Of a stretch of DNA of 49,066 bases, positions 30,280 through 40,527 are shown in pieces. The stretch comes from Muribaculaceae bacterium. GTDB taxonomy: Bacteria > Bacteroidota > Bacteroidia > Bacteroidales > Muribaculaceae. The stretch covers positions 1 through 49,066 of the forward strand of contig JAIDYR010000046.1 in NCBI GenBank assembly GCA_029057985.1, read 5' to 3'. The translations under genes and the position numbers were made by a program. How positions within the stretch are numbered: position 1 is the first letter of the stretch; every line of letters starts with the position of its first letter. Under the pieces are notes generated by a model. That model saw only the letters and a list, made by a program, of their open reading frames with translations. It ran no database searches and was not told where the DNA came from.

Positions 30280-30462
30280 ATGTCTGAAAAGGATTATAAG
30301 TCATATCGATTCAACTCTTCATCTGAACCTTCTGATGAGATGCTTGACTATCTTATGTCAAAAGCCGCCCAAGAGGTAAGAAAGAGCAATAAAGAGGTAG
30401 ATAAAGCATTCTTTGAAAATTTACGGCTTCTTTCTAAAGAAAGAAAGTCGGAATGGAAATAA
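30280..30462 (+). CDS. Small charged protein, putative antitoxin of the zeta-like kinase
   Basis: A 60-aa highly charged, predicted helical protein (MSEKDYKSYRFNSSSEPSDE, ending LSKERKSEWK). No family is recognised. It ends 7 bp before the ATG of the zeta-like kinase, the normal layout of a small antitoxin preceding its toxin. The antitoxin role is inferred from position and size only. Confidence 0.6.
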   Translation: MSEKDYKSYRFNSSSEPSDEMLDYLMSKAAQEVRKSNKEVDKAFFENLRLLSKERKSEWK

Positions 30463-30469
30463 TTTCACA

Positions 30470-31111
30470 ATGAGAAAAGAAGGCCATAGACCCATCTTAA
30501 TTGTAATTGCCGGACCTAATGGTTCAGGTAAAACTACTGTTACACATCAATTGTTAAAGAGTGACTGGATTGAAGATGCTATCTATATAAATCCCGATCA
30601 GATAGCTCAAGAAAAATTTGGCGATTGGAACTCAAAAGAAGCAGTCTATGAAGCTGCAAAATTTTGTGAAAAACTACGAGAAGACTGTTTGATTAAAAGA
30701 AAAAGTTTAATTTTCGAGACAGTCTTATCTGCTCCTGATAAACTTGACTACATTGCGAGAGCGAAACAAGCTGGTTATTTCATCCGGATATTTTTTATTT
30801 CGACAAAAAATCCTACTATAAATGCCGCTCGAATAGCCAATAGAGTAATGAAAGGGGGGCATGATGTCCCTATCCCTAAGATAATTTCAAGATATTCAAA
30901 ATCAATTGCGAATTGTAGTGCAATTGCGAAAAAAGTAGATCGGCTATACGTCTACGATAATTCTGCAGAGAATAAGAAATTAAAACCGCTTTTCAGACTT
31001 ACTAATGGTGTTTTAGGTAAGAAATATATAGAAAACGTCCCGGAATGGGCGCGAAATATTTTACCTGAGACAGATGAAATTCAAATTCAAAATTCAAAAT
31101 TATCAGACTAA
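30470..31111 (+). CDS. Zeta toxin-like P-loop kinase
   Basis: A 213-aa P-loop kinase. The start is the ATG at 30470 (MRKEGHRPILIVIAG); the longer open frame to 30413 overlaps the small upstream gene. Walker A is GPNGSGKTT (residues 15-23), followed by INPDQIAQ, FETVLSAPDKLDYIARAK and the ANRVMKGGHDVPIPKI segment typical of zeta-like proteins. Zeta toxins phosphorylate UDP-N-acetylglucosamine; that substrate is assumed here, not shown. The last 38 bases overlap the start of res in another frame, so the pair is embedded in the restriction operon and its C-terminus reads through the res start. Confidence 0.8.
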   Translation: MRKEGHRPILIVIAGPNGSGKTTVTHQLLKSDWIEDAIYINPDQIAQEKFGDWNSKEAVYEAAKFCEKLREDCLIKRKSLIFETVLSAPDKLDYIARAKQAGYFIRIFFISTKNPTINAARIANRVMKGGHDVPIPKIISRYSKSIANCSAIAKKVDRLYVYDNSAENKKLKPLFRLTNGVLGKKYIENVPEWARNILPETDEIQIQNSKLSD

Positions 31112-34100
31112 AGCCGTAGATAATACTACTGCCATATTCCACGGCCAACATAATATCAATGGGTTTCATTATCGCCGCGACTTGGGCAAAATTAAGGATG
31201 CCACTGTGCGCGAAATGCTTGATGATGACGGCTATCGTAACGCCGATGTGGAGCTATCATCCAAGCAGTTGCTTGAAAATCTCCACGCTGTTCAGACTTC
31301 GGCAGGCGTGCCTCTCTCTAAATCTCTGAGTAGAACTGACGGACTCGGAGCCGTAAACCTTGATGTTGAGATGGAAACCGGCACGGGTAAGACCTACGTC
31401 TATATAAAGACGATGTTTGAACTCAACAAACTCTATGGTTGGTCGAAGTTCATCATCGTTGTGCCAAGTATCGCTATCCGCGAAGGAGTAGCCAAATCTT
31501 TCCGTATACTTGAAGAGCATTTCATGGAGCAATACGGCAAGAAAGCACGTTGGTTTGTCTACAATAGTTCTAATCTCAATCAGCTCGATCAGTTCTCGCA
31601 AGATGCAGGGCTGAACGTGATGATCATCAATACCCAGGCTTTCGCAGCCTCTCTCAAAGAGGGCGGGCGCTCTAAGGAGAGCCGGATTATTTACTCCAAG
31701 CGTGACGAGTTCGCATCTCGCCGACCTATCGATGTCATTGCCGCCAACCGCCCAATCATTATCATGGACGAGCCGCAGAAGATGGAAGGGAAAGCTACTC
31801 AGACAGCTTTAAAGAAATTTAATCCACTCTTCGTACTGAACTACTCTGCAACTCATCGCACTAAGCATGATACAGTCTATGCACTCGATGCTTTGGACGC
31901 TTACCGCGAACGTCTCGTAAAGCGGATTAAGGTCGTAGGATTTGAGATGAAGAATCTTCGCGGCACGAACGGCTATATGTATCTTGATGATATAGTTCTG
32001 TCGAAAAATCATCCTCCAATGGCCCGCATCTCTATTGAAGTGAAGAACGCTTCAGGAGAACCGAAGCGTAGATTCAAGACCTTCGGCGTCGGAGATTCAC
32101 TCTACTTTGAATCCAATGAACTGGAGCAGTACAAAGGGTTCGAGATATCCGAGATCAATCCGGGTTCTGCCATTAACCCTACCGGATATATCACCTTCTC
32201 AAATGGAGTTACCTTACGTAAAGGAGAATTGGCAGGAGATTTGAATCTGCTGAATCTTCAGCGCGTACAGATACGCGAGACCATAAAGGCTCATTTTGAA
32301 AAGGAGCGCAAACTATTCAAGAAAGGGATCAAATGCCTGTCGCTTTTCTTTATTGATGAAGTGGCGAAGTATCGGCAATATGATGAAGAGGGGAATCCGG
32401 TAAAGGGTATTTTCCAAAAGATTTTCGAAGAGGAATATTCACGTCTCGTCAACGATGAGTTGAGATTCTTCGATGATGATTATACAGCTTATCTGCGCAG
32501 TTTCTATCCTTATCAGACCCATCGCGGATATTTCTCGATCGATAAGAAAGGAAAGATGGTAGAGACCAAAACCAAGCGGGGCTCCGACGTGTCGGACGAT
32601 GCTTCGGATTATGACCTGATTCTTAGCGACAAGGAAAGATTGCTGAGTTTCGACGAACCGACCCGCTTCATATTCTCTCATTCGGCGCTGCGCGAGGGTT
32701 GGGATAATCCCAACGTTTTTCAGATATGCACCCTACGTCATAGCGACTCGACTACGGCAAAACGCCAGGAAGTAGGACGCGGACTTAGAATATGCGTCGA
32801 TAAAGAGGGGATCCGACAGGATAAGGAGCTGCTCGGAGAAGAGGTGCATGAAGTGAATGTCCTGACGGTCATCGCTAACGAAAGTTATAATAACTTTACA
32901 TCTCAATTGCAAAAGGAGACCCGGGAAGCAATGCGCGACCGCCCCGCCAAAGCAACGGCTAATTACTTTGAAGGTAAAACTATCACTCTCGATGGCCAAC
33001 TTCACATTATCTCCGATCGAGAAGCGAGCCGAATAATGATATATTTGGAAGACAATGGATATATTGATGAATCAGGCTTTATCACTTCTAAATATCATGC
33101 CGACGCTTCAAGGGATGCATTCGCTCCGCTTGACGATAAATTATCGCCGATGGGGGAGAGTATCTTTACTCTGATCAATTCGATATTCGATCCATCACTT
33201 CTCGAAGGGATGACAGAGAACGGAGCCAAAACAAGGTTGCCGGAACCGAAATTGAATGCCAATTTCTATAAAACGGAGTTTCAGGAACTTTGGAACTCTA
33301 TTAATCATCAATATGTCTATACGGTCAATTATGATCCGGAAGAATTGATCAAGAATGCTATTCTTCATCTGAATACCAACGAACTGCAAGTCCGAACTCT
33401 CAGATATATCAAGGTTACGGGCGAACAGACTGCCGACGATGCTTCCGAATTCGGCAATACCCAATCTTCTTCTCAACAGCTGACGGATGTAAGCACTTCT
33501 ACAGTCAGATACGACCTCATAGGGCAGATAGCCAAAGGAGCGAATCTTACCCGCAGATCAGCTGCCAGGATACTCCAAGGTTTGCGACCCGGGAAGTTGG
33601 CCCTGTACCGAAATAATCCGGAGGAGTTTATCCGCAAGGTGACTCAGATCATACGAGAGCAGAAGGCCACAATGATTGTAGACCATATCAATTATCATCT
33701 GACCGATGGCAAATACGATGCCGATATCTTCACGGCCGCAAGCAGATCTGAATTTGAGAAGGCTTATGAAGCTACCAAACACATCACGGATTACGTAGTG
33801 ACCGACAGCAAAGGGGAACGCAATTTTGCGCATGATCTTGACGAAGCAAATGAGGTCATTGTCTACGCCAAACTTCCTCGCTCATTCAAGATACCAACTC
33901 CGGTCGGCAATTATGCTCCGGACTGGGCGATTGCTATGCAGAAGGGTAAGGTGAAACATATATTCTTTATTGCCGAGACGAAGGGTTCGCTTTCTTCAAT
34001 GGATCTGAGCGCTATTGAAAAATCAAAGATCGAATGTTGCTCACGCCTATTCGCAGAAATCTCAACCTCTAACGTAAAATATCATAAGGTTACTTCTTAT

Positions 34101-34136
34101 CAAGACCTCCTTGACGCCATCCTTTTACCAAAATAA
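31074..34136 (+). CDS. res: Type III restriction endonuclease/helicase subunit (Res)
   Basis: A 1020-aa Res subunit. The N-terminus (FKIQNYQTKAVDNT) is typical of the family. Walker A is METGTGKTYVY near residue 102, motif II IIMDEPQKM near 231, then SATH near 257, and motif VI RQEVGRGLRICV near 565. The C-terminal nuclease shows APDWAIAM near 948 and FIAETKG near 966, fitting the PD...ExK pattern. Res translocates or slides on DNA with ATP and cuts when two unmodified sites are met. It normally follows mod directly; here about 1.05 kb holding a MITE and a toxin-antitoxin-like pair intervenes. The start overlaps the kinase gene by 38 bases. Confidence 0.93.
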   Translation: MKFKFKIQNYQTKAVDNTTAIFHGQHNINGFHYRRDLGKIKDATVREMLDDDGYRNADVELSSKQLLENLHAVQTSAGVPLSKSLSRTDGLGAVNLDVEMETGTGKTYVYIKTMFELNKLYGWSKFIIVVPSIAIREGVAKSFRILEEHFMEQYGKKARWFVYNSSNLNQLDQFSQDAGLNVMIINTQAFAASLKEGGRSKESRIIYSKRDEFASRRPIDVIAANRPIIIMDEPQKMEGKATQTALKKFNPLFVLNYSATHRTKHDTVYALDALDAYRERLVKRIKVVGFEMKNLRGTNGYMYLDDIVLSKNHPPMARISIEVKNASGEPKRRFKTFGVGDSLYFESNELEQYKGFEISEINPGSAINPTGYITFSNGVTLRKGELAGDLNLLNLQRVQIRETIKAHFEKERKLFKKGIKCLSLFFIDEVAKYRQYDEEGNPVKGIFQKIFEEEYSRLVNDELRFFDDDYTAYLRSFYPYQTHRGYFSIDKKGKMVETKTKRGSDVSDDASDYDLILSDKERLLSFDEPTRFIFSHSALREGWDNPNVFQICTLRHSDSTTAKRQEVGRGLRICVDKEGIRQDKELLGEEVHEVNVLTVIANESYNNFTSQLQKETREAMRDRPAKATANYFEGKTITLDGQLHIISDREASRIMIYLEDNGYIDESGFITSKYHADASRDAFAPLDDKLSPMGESIFTLINSIFDPSLLEGMTENGAKTRLPEPKLNANFYKTEFQELWNSINHQYVYTVNYDPEELIKNAILHLNTNELQVRTLRYIKVTGEQTADDASEFGNTQSSSQQLTDVSTSTVRYDLIGQIAKGANLTRRSAARILQGLRPGKLALYRNNPEEFIRKVTQIIREQKATMIVDHINYHLTDGKYDADIFTAASRSEFEKAYEATKHITDYVVTDSKGERNFAHDLDEANEVIVYAKLPRSFKIPTPVGNYAPDWAIAMQKGKVKHIFFIAETKGSLSSMDLSAIEKSKIECCSRLFAEISTSNVKYHKVTSYQDLLDAILLPK

Positions 34137-34157
34137 TACAGGAAGAAATAAGGGAAA

Positions 34158-34283
34158 TTAAGACATAAGCACAAAAGAACATAAGATGTTTTATCCCTTT
34201 TGTACTTTTATGCTTCTGTCTTAAATCATTCTTTAAGAGATTTCGTCCTTTTATCCTTTTGTGCCTTTTGTGCTTCTGTCTAA
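34158..34283. repeat. Three copies of a 28-bp repeat, REP-like
   Basis: 34158-34185 (TTAAGACATAAGCACAAAAG...) is an inverted copy (about 24 of 28 matching) of 34197-34224, which recurs in direct orientation at 34256-34283 (CTTTTGTGCTTCTGTC core). The first two form a large imperfect hairpin between the convergent res and RND pump genes and may terminate transcription; the third overlaps the pump stop codon at 34280-34282. Confidence 0.65.
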
Positions 34284-37200
34284 ATATCGGCGACTGCGGG
34301 GTCATCGCCCGTGGTCGCAGACGGAGAAGCCGTCGGGTCCGGAGTCGTTGAGTTGAGCTTCTTATTGGGGATCAGGCGGGAGAGGTATTTCTCGTTGAAA
34401 TTCTGAAGGATTTCCCAGAAGACGGGGACGAAGGTGGTGCCGATAATTGCATTCAGTGCCATTCCGAAGACTACGGCCGTGCCGAGTTCCTGACGTCCGT
34501 GGGCGCCGGCGCCGGTAGCGAACATCATAGGCATTACTCCGAAGACAAACGCACACGCAGTCATCATGATCGGACGGAATCGGATCACTCCGGCGTCATG
34601 GGCTGCCTTACGAATGTCAACTCCTGCCTTTCGGAAGTCCATAGCGTATTCTACGATTAGAATAGCATTCTTTGCCGACATACCCAACAATAATATCAGA
34701 CCGATCTGAGTATAGATACTTACACTCTGACTCATAAAGACGCATCCCAGAACAGTGCCTAATATAGCTACCGGCATACTCATCACGACGGCCACGGGAT
34801 CTGTCCAGCTTTCATATTGAGCAGCGAGAACAAGAAGGGTCATGATGATAGCGAAGACAAAGACAAAGGATATCGTAGTCGTCGCCTGAGTCTCCTGATA
34901 TGCTTCGCCGGTCCAGGCGTAGGAGTAGTTTTTGCCCACTGCCTTTTCTACAATCTCCTCCATGGCTTGAATGGCCTCCGATGAGCTCACACCTTTGGCG
35001 GCATTTGCCGTCAGAGAGGCTGTCTGATACATATTGTAGCGGTTTACGCTACTCTGTCCCATAGCCGGGACAATAGACGTAAAGACCTCAAGAGGCACCA
35101 TCTCGCCTGCAGAGTTCTTTACGCGGAGATTACGCAGGTCGCCGATATTACGTGACGCCGCGGCATTTCCTTTCACGATGACCTGGAATGAACGCCCGAA
35201 GTCGATGAAGTCATCAACGTAACTGCTACCCAGATATGATGAAATAGCGGAGTAGACCTCCTCTAAATCTATGCCGAGAGATGCAACACGGTCGCGATCT
35301 ACTTTCAATTGATATTGGGGAGTCTCGCCCTCATACATTGAGGTGACCGACGCCAGACGCTTATCATCTCGGGCCGCATCCTCAATCGCGGCTATCGCTT
35401 TCTTCATCTCCATCGCGCCAAGATTATTGATGTCAAGCAACTGCATCTGCAATCCGCCTTCCACGCCTAAGCCGGGTATAGCCGGAGGATTAACGGAAAA
35501 AATCTGTGCTTCCGGAAATTTCTCCATTGCAAGCATATCTACCTGCTCTATGAGTCTATCTACACTCTCGTCTTTTCCACGCTCCGACCAGGGCTGAAGT
35601 TCTACCATCAGGATACCGAGATTACTCCCGGCGCCTCCTGCTATGAAAGAGAATCCCGAAATCTGCATTACATTTTTCACCCCTTTCACATTTCTTCGGA
35701 TTTCCGCCGACAGGGAATCGACAACAGCATTGGTGCGGTTGAGCGAAGCTTCCTGGGGAAGTTGGACGCTGGTCATGAAATAGCCCATATCCTCAGAGGG
35801 AATATAGCTTGACGGCCAAGCCACATATCCCCATATTCCAAGTCCGGAAAGGGCGAGGAAAAGGAGCATATATAGATAGGGATGAAGGAGCATTTTGGAT
35901 ATCAGCCATTGATAGCCTTTTTCCACTTTGGCCCAGACAATATTAAACCAACGGAAGAGGAAGAATTTTGTGTTACGCTGAGGAGTCAGGAATAAGGCGC
36001 ACAGAGCCGGCGTCAAGGTAAGGGCATTGAAACCGGAGAAGGCGGTAGAAACAGCGATTGTCAATGCAAATTGCTTGTAAAGCTGGCCTGTAATACCGGA
36101 GATAAACGCAGTAGGGATAAAGACGGACATCAGGACAAGCACCTCGCCCACTACGGGTCCGGTCAACTCCTTCATCGCCTGCACAGCCGCCTGCCTTGCA
36201 TTCATTTTTCCCTCATCCACGATGCGCGTACAATCTTCTACCACTACAATCGCATCATCCACTACTATCGCTATTGCCAGCACAAGACCGAAGAGAGTAA
36301 GAGTATTAAGGGAGAATCCCATCAGCTTCATGACGGCGAAAGTCGCTATCAAAGATACCGGAATAGTCAGCATCGGGATAACTACAGCCCGCCAGTTCTG
36401 CAAGAACATTATGATGACCACCATCACGATGAGCGAAGTCAGAATAAAGGTAGTGACTACATCTTTCATTGATGCCCTTACGAAGTCTGTGGAGTTCTGG
36501 ACTACATTATAACTTACTCCTTCCGGAAAATATCTGCTGAGATTTTCCATTTCCGCCAACGCGCCATCGGCTACATCCAGCGCATTGGCACCGGGCAATT
36601 GTGTTATAACTATGAGACACGATTGCTCTCCGTCGACAGCGGCGTATTGGGAATAACTTTCGCTGCCAAGTTCTACTTGAGCCACATCTTTCAATCTGAT
36701 GATGCCACGCGAGTCATTGCGAACTATAATCTCACCGAATTCTTCCGGAGAAGTCAGTCGGCCCTTGCAGGAAAGAGTATATTCAAACTCCGATTTGCCA
36801 AATTTAGGATCTCCGACACTACCGGCGGAAACTTCCATATTCTGCACTCTTATCGCCGACTCTACTTCCGACGGGGAGAGTCCGCGGGCTGCCATCAACG
36901 ACGGATTCAACCATACTCTCATACTATATTCCCCACCTCCGAATGCGGTCACTCCGCCGACTCCCGGCACCCGCGTCAATGGATCAATAAGGTTGAGTTG
37001 CGCATAATTGGTCAGATACAACGCATCCAATCCTGATCCCGGGGCAGCCTGAAGAGCAAGAAAAAGGACCTGGTTGGAAGAGTTCTTGTTGACCGATATC
37101 CCTTCTTCCTTTACAGCTGTCGGGAGAGTCGTCTCCGCCTCGGATACTCGATTCTGAACGTCTACAGCGGCCTGGTCGAGATCAGTGCCTTGGGCAAAAG

Positions 37201-37483
37201 TCACGGTCAGACTATAGCTCCCGTCGGAGCCTGAATTACTGCTCATATAGAGCATCCCGTCGACACCATTGACCGATTGCTCGATAGGAACACCGACATT
37301 CTCCGCTACAGTCGTCGCGTCAGCACCCGGATATGATGCGCTGACCATAACCGTCGGAGGGGTTATATCCGGATATTGGGAGACCGGCAGAGTGAACACC
37401 GTCATTCCTCCTGCCACTACCATCAGGATAGCGAGGACAGTGGCAAATATGGGCCGGTCGATAAAGAATTTCGAAAATAGCAT
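34280..37483 (-). CDS. RND multidrug efflux pump, inner-membrane subunit (HAE1/AcrB type)
   Basis: A 1067-aa hydrophobe/amphiphile efflux RND transporter. The N-terminus [20 protein letters not shown] is the standard TM1 opening. Proton-relay residues are visible as the paired Asp in [14 protein letters not shown] and the Lys in [14 protein letters not shown]. Two large periplasmic loops and 12 TM segments are complete. It exports drugs or bile-type compounds with the adaptor and outer-membrane channel encoded just upstream. Substrate unknown. It is the last gene of the OMF-MFP-RND operon. Confidence 0.95.
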   Translation of the reverse strand: MLFSKFFIDRPIFATVLAILMVVAGGMTVFTLPVSQYPDITPPTVMVSASYPGADATTVAENVGVPIEQSVNGVDGMLYMSSNSGSDGSYSLTVTFAQGTDLDQAAVDVQNRVSEAETTLPTAVKEEGISVNKNSSNQVLFLALQAAPGSGLDALYLTNYAQLNLIDPLTRVPGVGGVTAFGGGEYSMRVWLNPSLMAARGLSPSEVESAIRVQNMEVSAGSVGDPKFGKSEFEYTLSCKGRLTSPEEFGEIIVRNDSRGIIRLKDVAQVELGSESYSQYAAVDGEQSCLIVITQLPGANALDVADGALAEMENLSRYFPEGVSYNVVQNSTDFVRASMKDVVTTFILTSLIVMVVIIMFLQNWRAVVIPMLTIPVSLIATFAVMKLMGFSLNTLTLFGLVLAIAIVVDDAIVVVEDCTRIVDEGKMNARQAAVQAMKELTGPVVGEVLVLMSVFIPTAFISGITGQLYKQFALTIAVSTAFSGFNALTLTPALCALFLTPQRNTKFFLFRWFNIVWAKVEKGYQWLISKMLLHPYLYMLLFLALSGLGIWGYVAWPSSYIPSEDMGYFMTSVQLPQEASLNRTNAVVDSLSAEIRRNVKGVKNVMQISGFSFIAGGAGSNLGILMVELQPWSERGKDESVDRLIEQVDMLAMEKFPEAQIFSVNPPAIPGLGVEGGLQMQLLDINNLGAMEMKKAIAAIEDAARDDKRLASVTSMYEGETPQYQLKVDRDRVASLGIDLEEVYSAISSYLGSSYVDDFIDFGRSFQVIVKGNAAASRNIGDLRNLRVKNSAGEMVPLEVFTSIVPAMGQSSVNRYNMYQTASLTANAAKGVSSSEAIQAMEEIVEKAVGKNYSYAWTGEAYQETQATTTISFVFVFAIIMTLLVLAAQYESWTDPVAVVMSMPVAILGTVLGCVFMSQSVSIYTQIGLILLLGMSAKNAILIVEYAMDFRKAGVDIRKAAHDAGVIRFRPIMMTACAFVFGVMPMMFATGAGAHGRQELGTAVVFGMALNAIIGTTFVPVFWEILQNFNEKYLSRLIPNKKLNSTTPDPTASPSATTGDDPAVADI

Positions 37484-37566
37484 ATCAGGTAATACGAGAG
37501 AGAGGACGGGTGATAGTTAATAGGGATCAGGGGAGAGGGGTCAGGATGATCTATGATTGCCGCTTA

Positions 37567-38730
37567 TCAATTATTCTTAATGACGACCGGCCTGACCAGC
37601 TCGCCGTTGCGGACACTCATCATAGCCCGGGTCACATAACGGGTCTTGGGCGAAATTCCGCTCTTTACGAGGCGAAGTGAGTCATGATAGAGTTCTCCTG
37701 TTTCGATAGGAGTGTAAACAATCCTGTTGGAATCATTGAGTGTATAAAGATATTTACCGCGCTGATCGGTAGAAATTGACGCTTCCCTGACAAGAATACC
37801 GTCGCTAACGGTAGCGATCGGGAATTTAACCTTACCGTACATGCCGGCTCTGAGTTCGTCGCCTGCATCGTTGATCCTTGCCTTAAGCGCAACGACGCCT
37901 GATGAAGGGTCTACACTCGGAGCCTGATAGATAAGCGAAGCGTGATAGATGGTGGAATTGTCTTCTACATCGGGCGATGACGAAATGACAACCGGGAAAT
38001 TCTGATATACCGGCGAATTGAAGCCGGCGGGTTGTCGGCCTATTTCAGAATATTGATATTCAGGCACCGAGAAATTCACGGTCAGATTATTATCATCATA
38101 AATTGTGGCGAGTTTCACCGGCGATCCTTCGCCGGCCACGTAATTTCCGGCATCAAGAGTTGAGGCGGAAATTTTACCTGATATGGGAGCATAGACATTG
38201 CAATAGCCGAGCTTCACATTCTGCGCTTCAAGAGCCGCCTGAGCCGAACGCACGGCTGCTTCTGCCTGAATCTTGGAACTGTGTCCCTGTTCTACCTCCA
38301 TTTGCGAGACAGCATCCATGGCGAAAGCCTCTGTCAGAGCATTATAATGCTTGGTAGCATAGTCAAGTTGTGATCGGGCTGATTCAAGTTGGGCTCGCGC
38401 CTGGCTGACGCCGGATGTGTAATTTGTCGACTCAATAGTATAGAGTAGTTGTCCTTTGGTGACGTAGGATCCTTCCGTAAAATGACGCTTAAGAATGTTG
38501 CCGTTCACCCTCGCCACCACATCAGCCTGCGACAAGGATACGAGATTAGCAGGGAAGTCAGCATAAACATCGACAGAATCTACTATCGGCAGAGCTACTT
38601 CAATTTCCTTAGGAGCATCCTCCTGCTGATGATCACTTTTCTTCTTGCAACCTGCGAAAAGCATACACATGATGACGCAACCGCATGACAGGAATAATCC
38701 ATATCGCATCGCGCGATTGAATTGCTTCAT
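37567..38730 (-). CDS. Efflux periplasmic adaptor (membrane fusion) lipoprotein
   Basis: RND adaptor subunit. I place the start at the ATG at 38730 (MKQFNRAMRYGLFLSCG), which gives a short lipoprotein signal ending in the lipobox LFAGC before KKK; the frame is open to 38838, but the extra 36 polar residues are unlike a signal peptide. Family segments include ANLVSLSQADVVARVNGNIL, a helical hairpin rich in Ala/Gln (QARAQLESARSQLDYATKHY) and the lipoyl half VYAPISGKIS. It bridges the pump and the outer-membrane channel. It lies 83 bp before the pump gene. Confidence 0.92.
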   Translation of the reverse strand: MKQFNRAMRYGLFLSCGCVIMCMLFAGCKKKSDHQQEDAPKEIEVALPIVDSVDVYADFPANLVSLSQADVVARVNGNILKRHFTEGSYVTKGQLLYTIESTNYTSGVSQARAQLESARSQLDYATKHYNALTEAFAMDAVSQMEVEQGHSSKIQAEAAVRSAQAALEAQNVKLGYCNVYAPISGKISASTLDAGNYVAGEGSPVKLATIYDDNNLTVNFSVPEYQYSEIGRQPAGFNSPVYQNFPVVISSSPDVEDNSTIYHASLIYQAPSVDPSSGVVALKARINDAGDELRAGMYGKVKFPIATVSDGILVREASISTDQRGKYLYTLNDSNRIVYTPIETGELYHDSLRLVKSGISPKTRYVTRAMMSVRNGELVRPVVIKNN

Positions 38731-38824
38731 ACGACGACAGCGTTGATAATCCTCCAATACCGACGAATCTTTTCTGTTCGAGCCGGCATTATCTTTATTA
38801 TATTTATTATATATGGTCATGGTA

Positions 38825-40354
38825 TTAATTATTTGCATTTAGGGAAAATCCACCTCCGAGAGCTTTATACAGGCGGACTATGCAGCTGAATAAAGTTGCG
38901 CGTGCTGTCTGATAATTTGTATGGTTCTGGAGATACGTAATCTGGGCATTAGCTACATCCGTGAAATCTGTCAGACCATGGCGATAGCGCTCGAGCGAGA
39001 GGTCTACTACTTCCTGACTGTTTTCGAGCACATCGCTGTATAGAGTCAGTTCGCGTCCGGAAGCTATATAGTTCTGCATTGCGTCCTCGACTTCCTGAAG
39101 CGCTGTGGTCAGAGTCATATTATAACTTTCTATCTGCGCCTCCATATTGGCCTTGGCCTCAGCTACAGATGCCTCTCGGGAGAAGCCGTCAAAGAGGGTC
39201 CAGGTAAGAGTCGGATTTATCTCATAATTGAAGGAATTGGTGCCAAATAAGCGTTTGGCTTCATGGGATGATGTCCCCAAAGTGGCATTGAGTGTGAGCG
39301 ACGGAAGATACGCTTTCTTTGCTACACCCATCTGATCAGCCAGAGATTCAATCTGCTTCTCGGCTTCCGCTACATCCGGCCGGCGACGGATAAGATCGGC
39401 AGGCACTCCGACTTGCAAGGGGACTGTAAGATGTGGCATGGCAGCCTCGCCGAGCATTGTCTGGATATCAGTGTTCCGGACTCCGCAGAGAGTAGCCAGA
39501 GCATTCATAGCGGACGTCATGCGCGACGTATATTGCGGCACGAGAAGCCGGGTAGAACTCACCATGCTTTTAGCCTGCGCCACGTCGAGCTTGCTTACTA
39601 ATCCGGCCTTGTAGCGCGCCTCGGCTATGGCAAGAATATCTTCCTGCGACTTAAGATGGGTCAAAGCAACCTCGCGCTGCTGCTTATACATCAAAATATC
39701 AGCATACTGAATGGCTGCCTCAGCTTCAAGAGAAAGCTGCAAGGCTTCGTATTCGAGTCTACTTACTTCTATATCCGCCTTAGCGGCCTTAGCTTTCTGC
39801 CGGATGCGTCCGAATATATCTATCTCCCAGCTGACAGTTGCTCCCAACTGGAAGTAAGTATTGGTCTGGGCATCCGAGTAGGGAAGGGCCTCTCTTCCGG
39901 AATCGCGATCGATATCATATCCTGCCATCAAGGAGATTGTAGGGTAATAGCCGGAGTATGTCTGACGAAGCATCTGACGGGAAGCTTCGATCCGTTTCAA
40001 GGCAGCCCGAAGATTGAAATTGTTGTTTCTGACAATGGCCTCAACCCGATTAAGCACCGGATCTTTGAAAGTCATCCACCATTCTTCCACTTCAGGCATT
40101 GATGCTGAAGAAAATGCTGTGAAGCCGTAACCCGAAGGGAGATTGTTACCTTTCAGTTGAATAGACTTCCCCTTGGCCAGAGAATCAGTATTAATCCGCT
40201 GAATATGCTCCGGATTTGACTGCACCGACATGCTGACTGAGTCATGCAGCGCTTCAGGAAGCCGGACCGGGTCGGTAGCATATGCATAAAAGCACGCACT
40301 CAGACATCCCGTCAGTGCAATGACTCCCTTTATATTGATGTGAGTTCTACTCAT
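38825..40354 (-). CDS. Outer-membrane efflux channel (TolC/NodT family)
   Basis: A 509-aa outer membrane factor. The N-terminus has a signal peptide with an LTGC lipobox candidate at Cys17, as in NodT-type lipoproteins. WWMTFKDPVLNRVEAIVRNNN, RIEASRQMLRQTYSGYYPTI and RRRPDVAEAEKQIESLADQM are the repeated helical segments of this family. It is the first gene of the operon, an unusual position, since the adaptor usually comes first. No exact promoter consensus was found upstream. Confidence 0.93.
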   Translation of the reverse strand: MSRTHINIKGVIALTGCLSACFYAYATDPVRLPEALHDSVSMSVQSNPEHIQRINTDSLAKGKSIQLKGNNLPSGYGFTAFSSASMPEVEEWWMTFKDPVLNRVEAIVRNNNFNLRAALKRIEASRQMLRQTYSGYYPTISLMAGYDIDRDSGREALPYSDAQTNTYFQLGATVSWEIDIFGRIRQKAKAAKADIEVSRLEYEALQLSLEAEAAIQYADILMYKQQREVALTHLKSQEDILAIAEARYKAGLVSKLDVAQAKSMVSSTRLLVPQYTSRMTSAMNALATLCGVRNTDIQTMLGEAAMPHLTVPLQVGVPADLIRRRPDVAEAEKQIESLADQMGVAKKAYLPSLTLNATLGTSSHEAKRLFGTNSFNYEINPTLTWTLFDGFSREASVAEAKANMEAQIESYNMTLTTALQEVEDAMQNYIASGRELTLYSDVLENSQEVVDLSLERYRHGLTDFTDVANAQITYLQNHTNYQTARATLFSCIVRLYKALGGGFSLNANN

Positions 40355-40411
40355 AATATCGATATAACTTACTTATACTATAAACCACAAAAATCTTAAT
40401 AAAGTTTAATA

Positions 40412-40452
40412 AATAAAAAATTGGAGGCGTTACGATACCACATCGCAACGCC
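40412..40452 (-). terminator. Intrinsic terminator of the EF-G2 gene
   Basis: Read on the minus strand, GGCGTTGCGAT pairs with ATCGTAACGCC (one C-A mismatch) around GTGGT, followed by a T-rich run. It lies about 75 bp after the EF-G2 stop codon and separates that gene from the efflux operon. Confidence 0.75.
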
Positions 40453-40527
40453 CCCGGGCTTATTTAATCGATAATTTTAATTCAGATTAGATATATTCCC
40501 TTATTCCATACTCCTTTTTACTTTCAA

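Noticed and set aside
20712..34136. DISARM or BREX system
   Set aside because: No DUF1998 proteins, PglZ, BrxC or BrxL-like genes. Mod and Res are plainly type III subunits.
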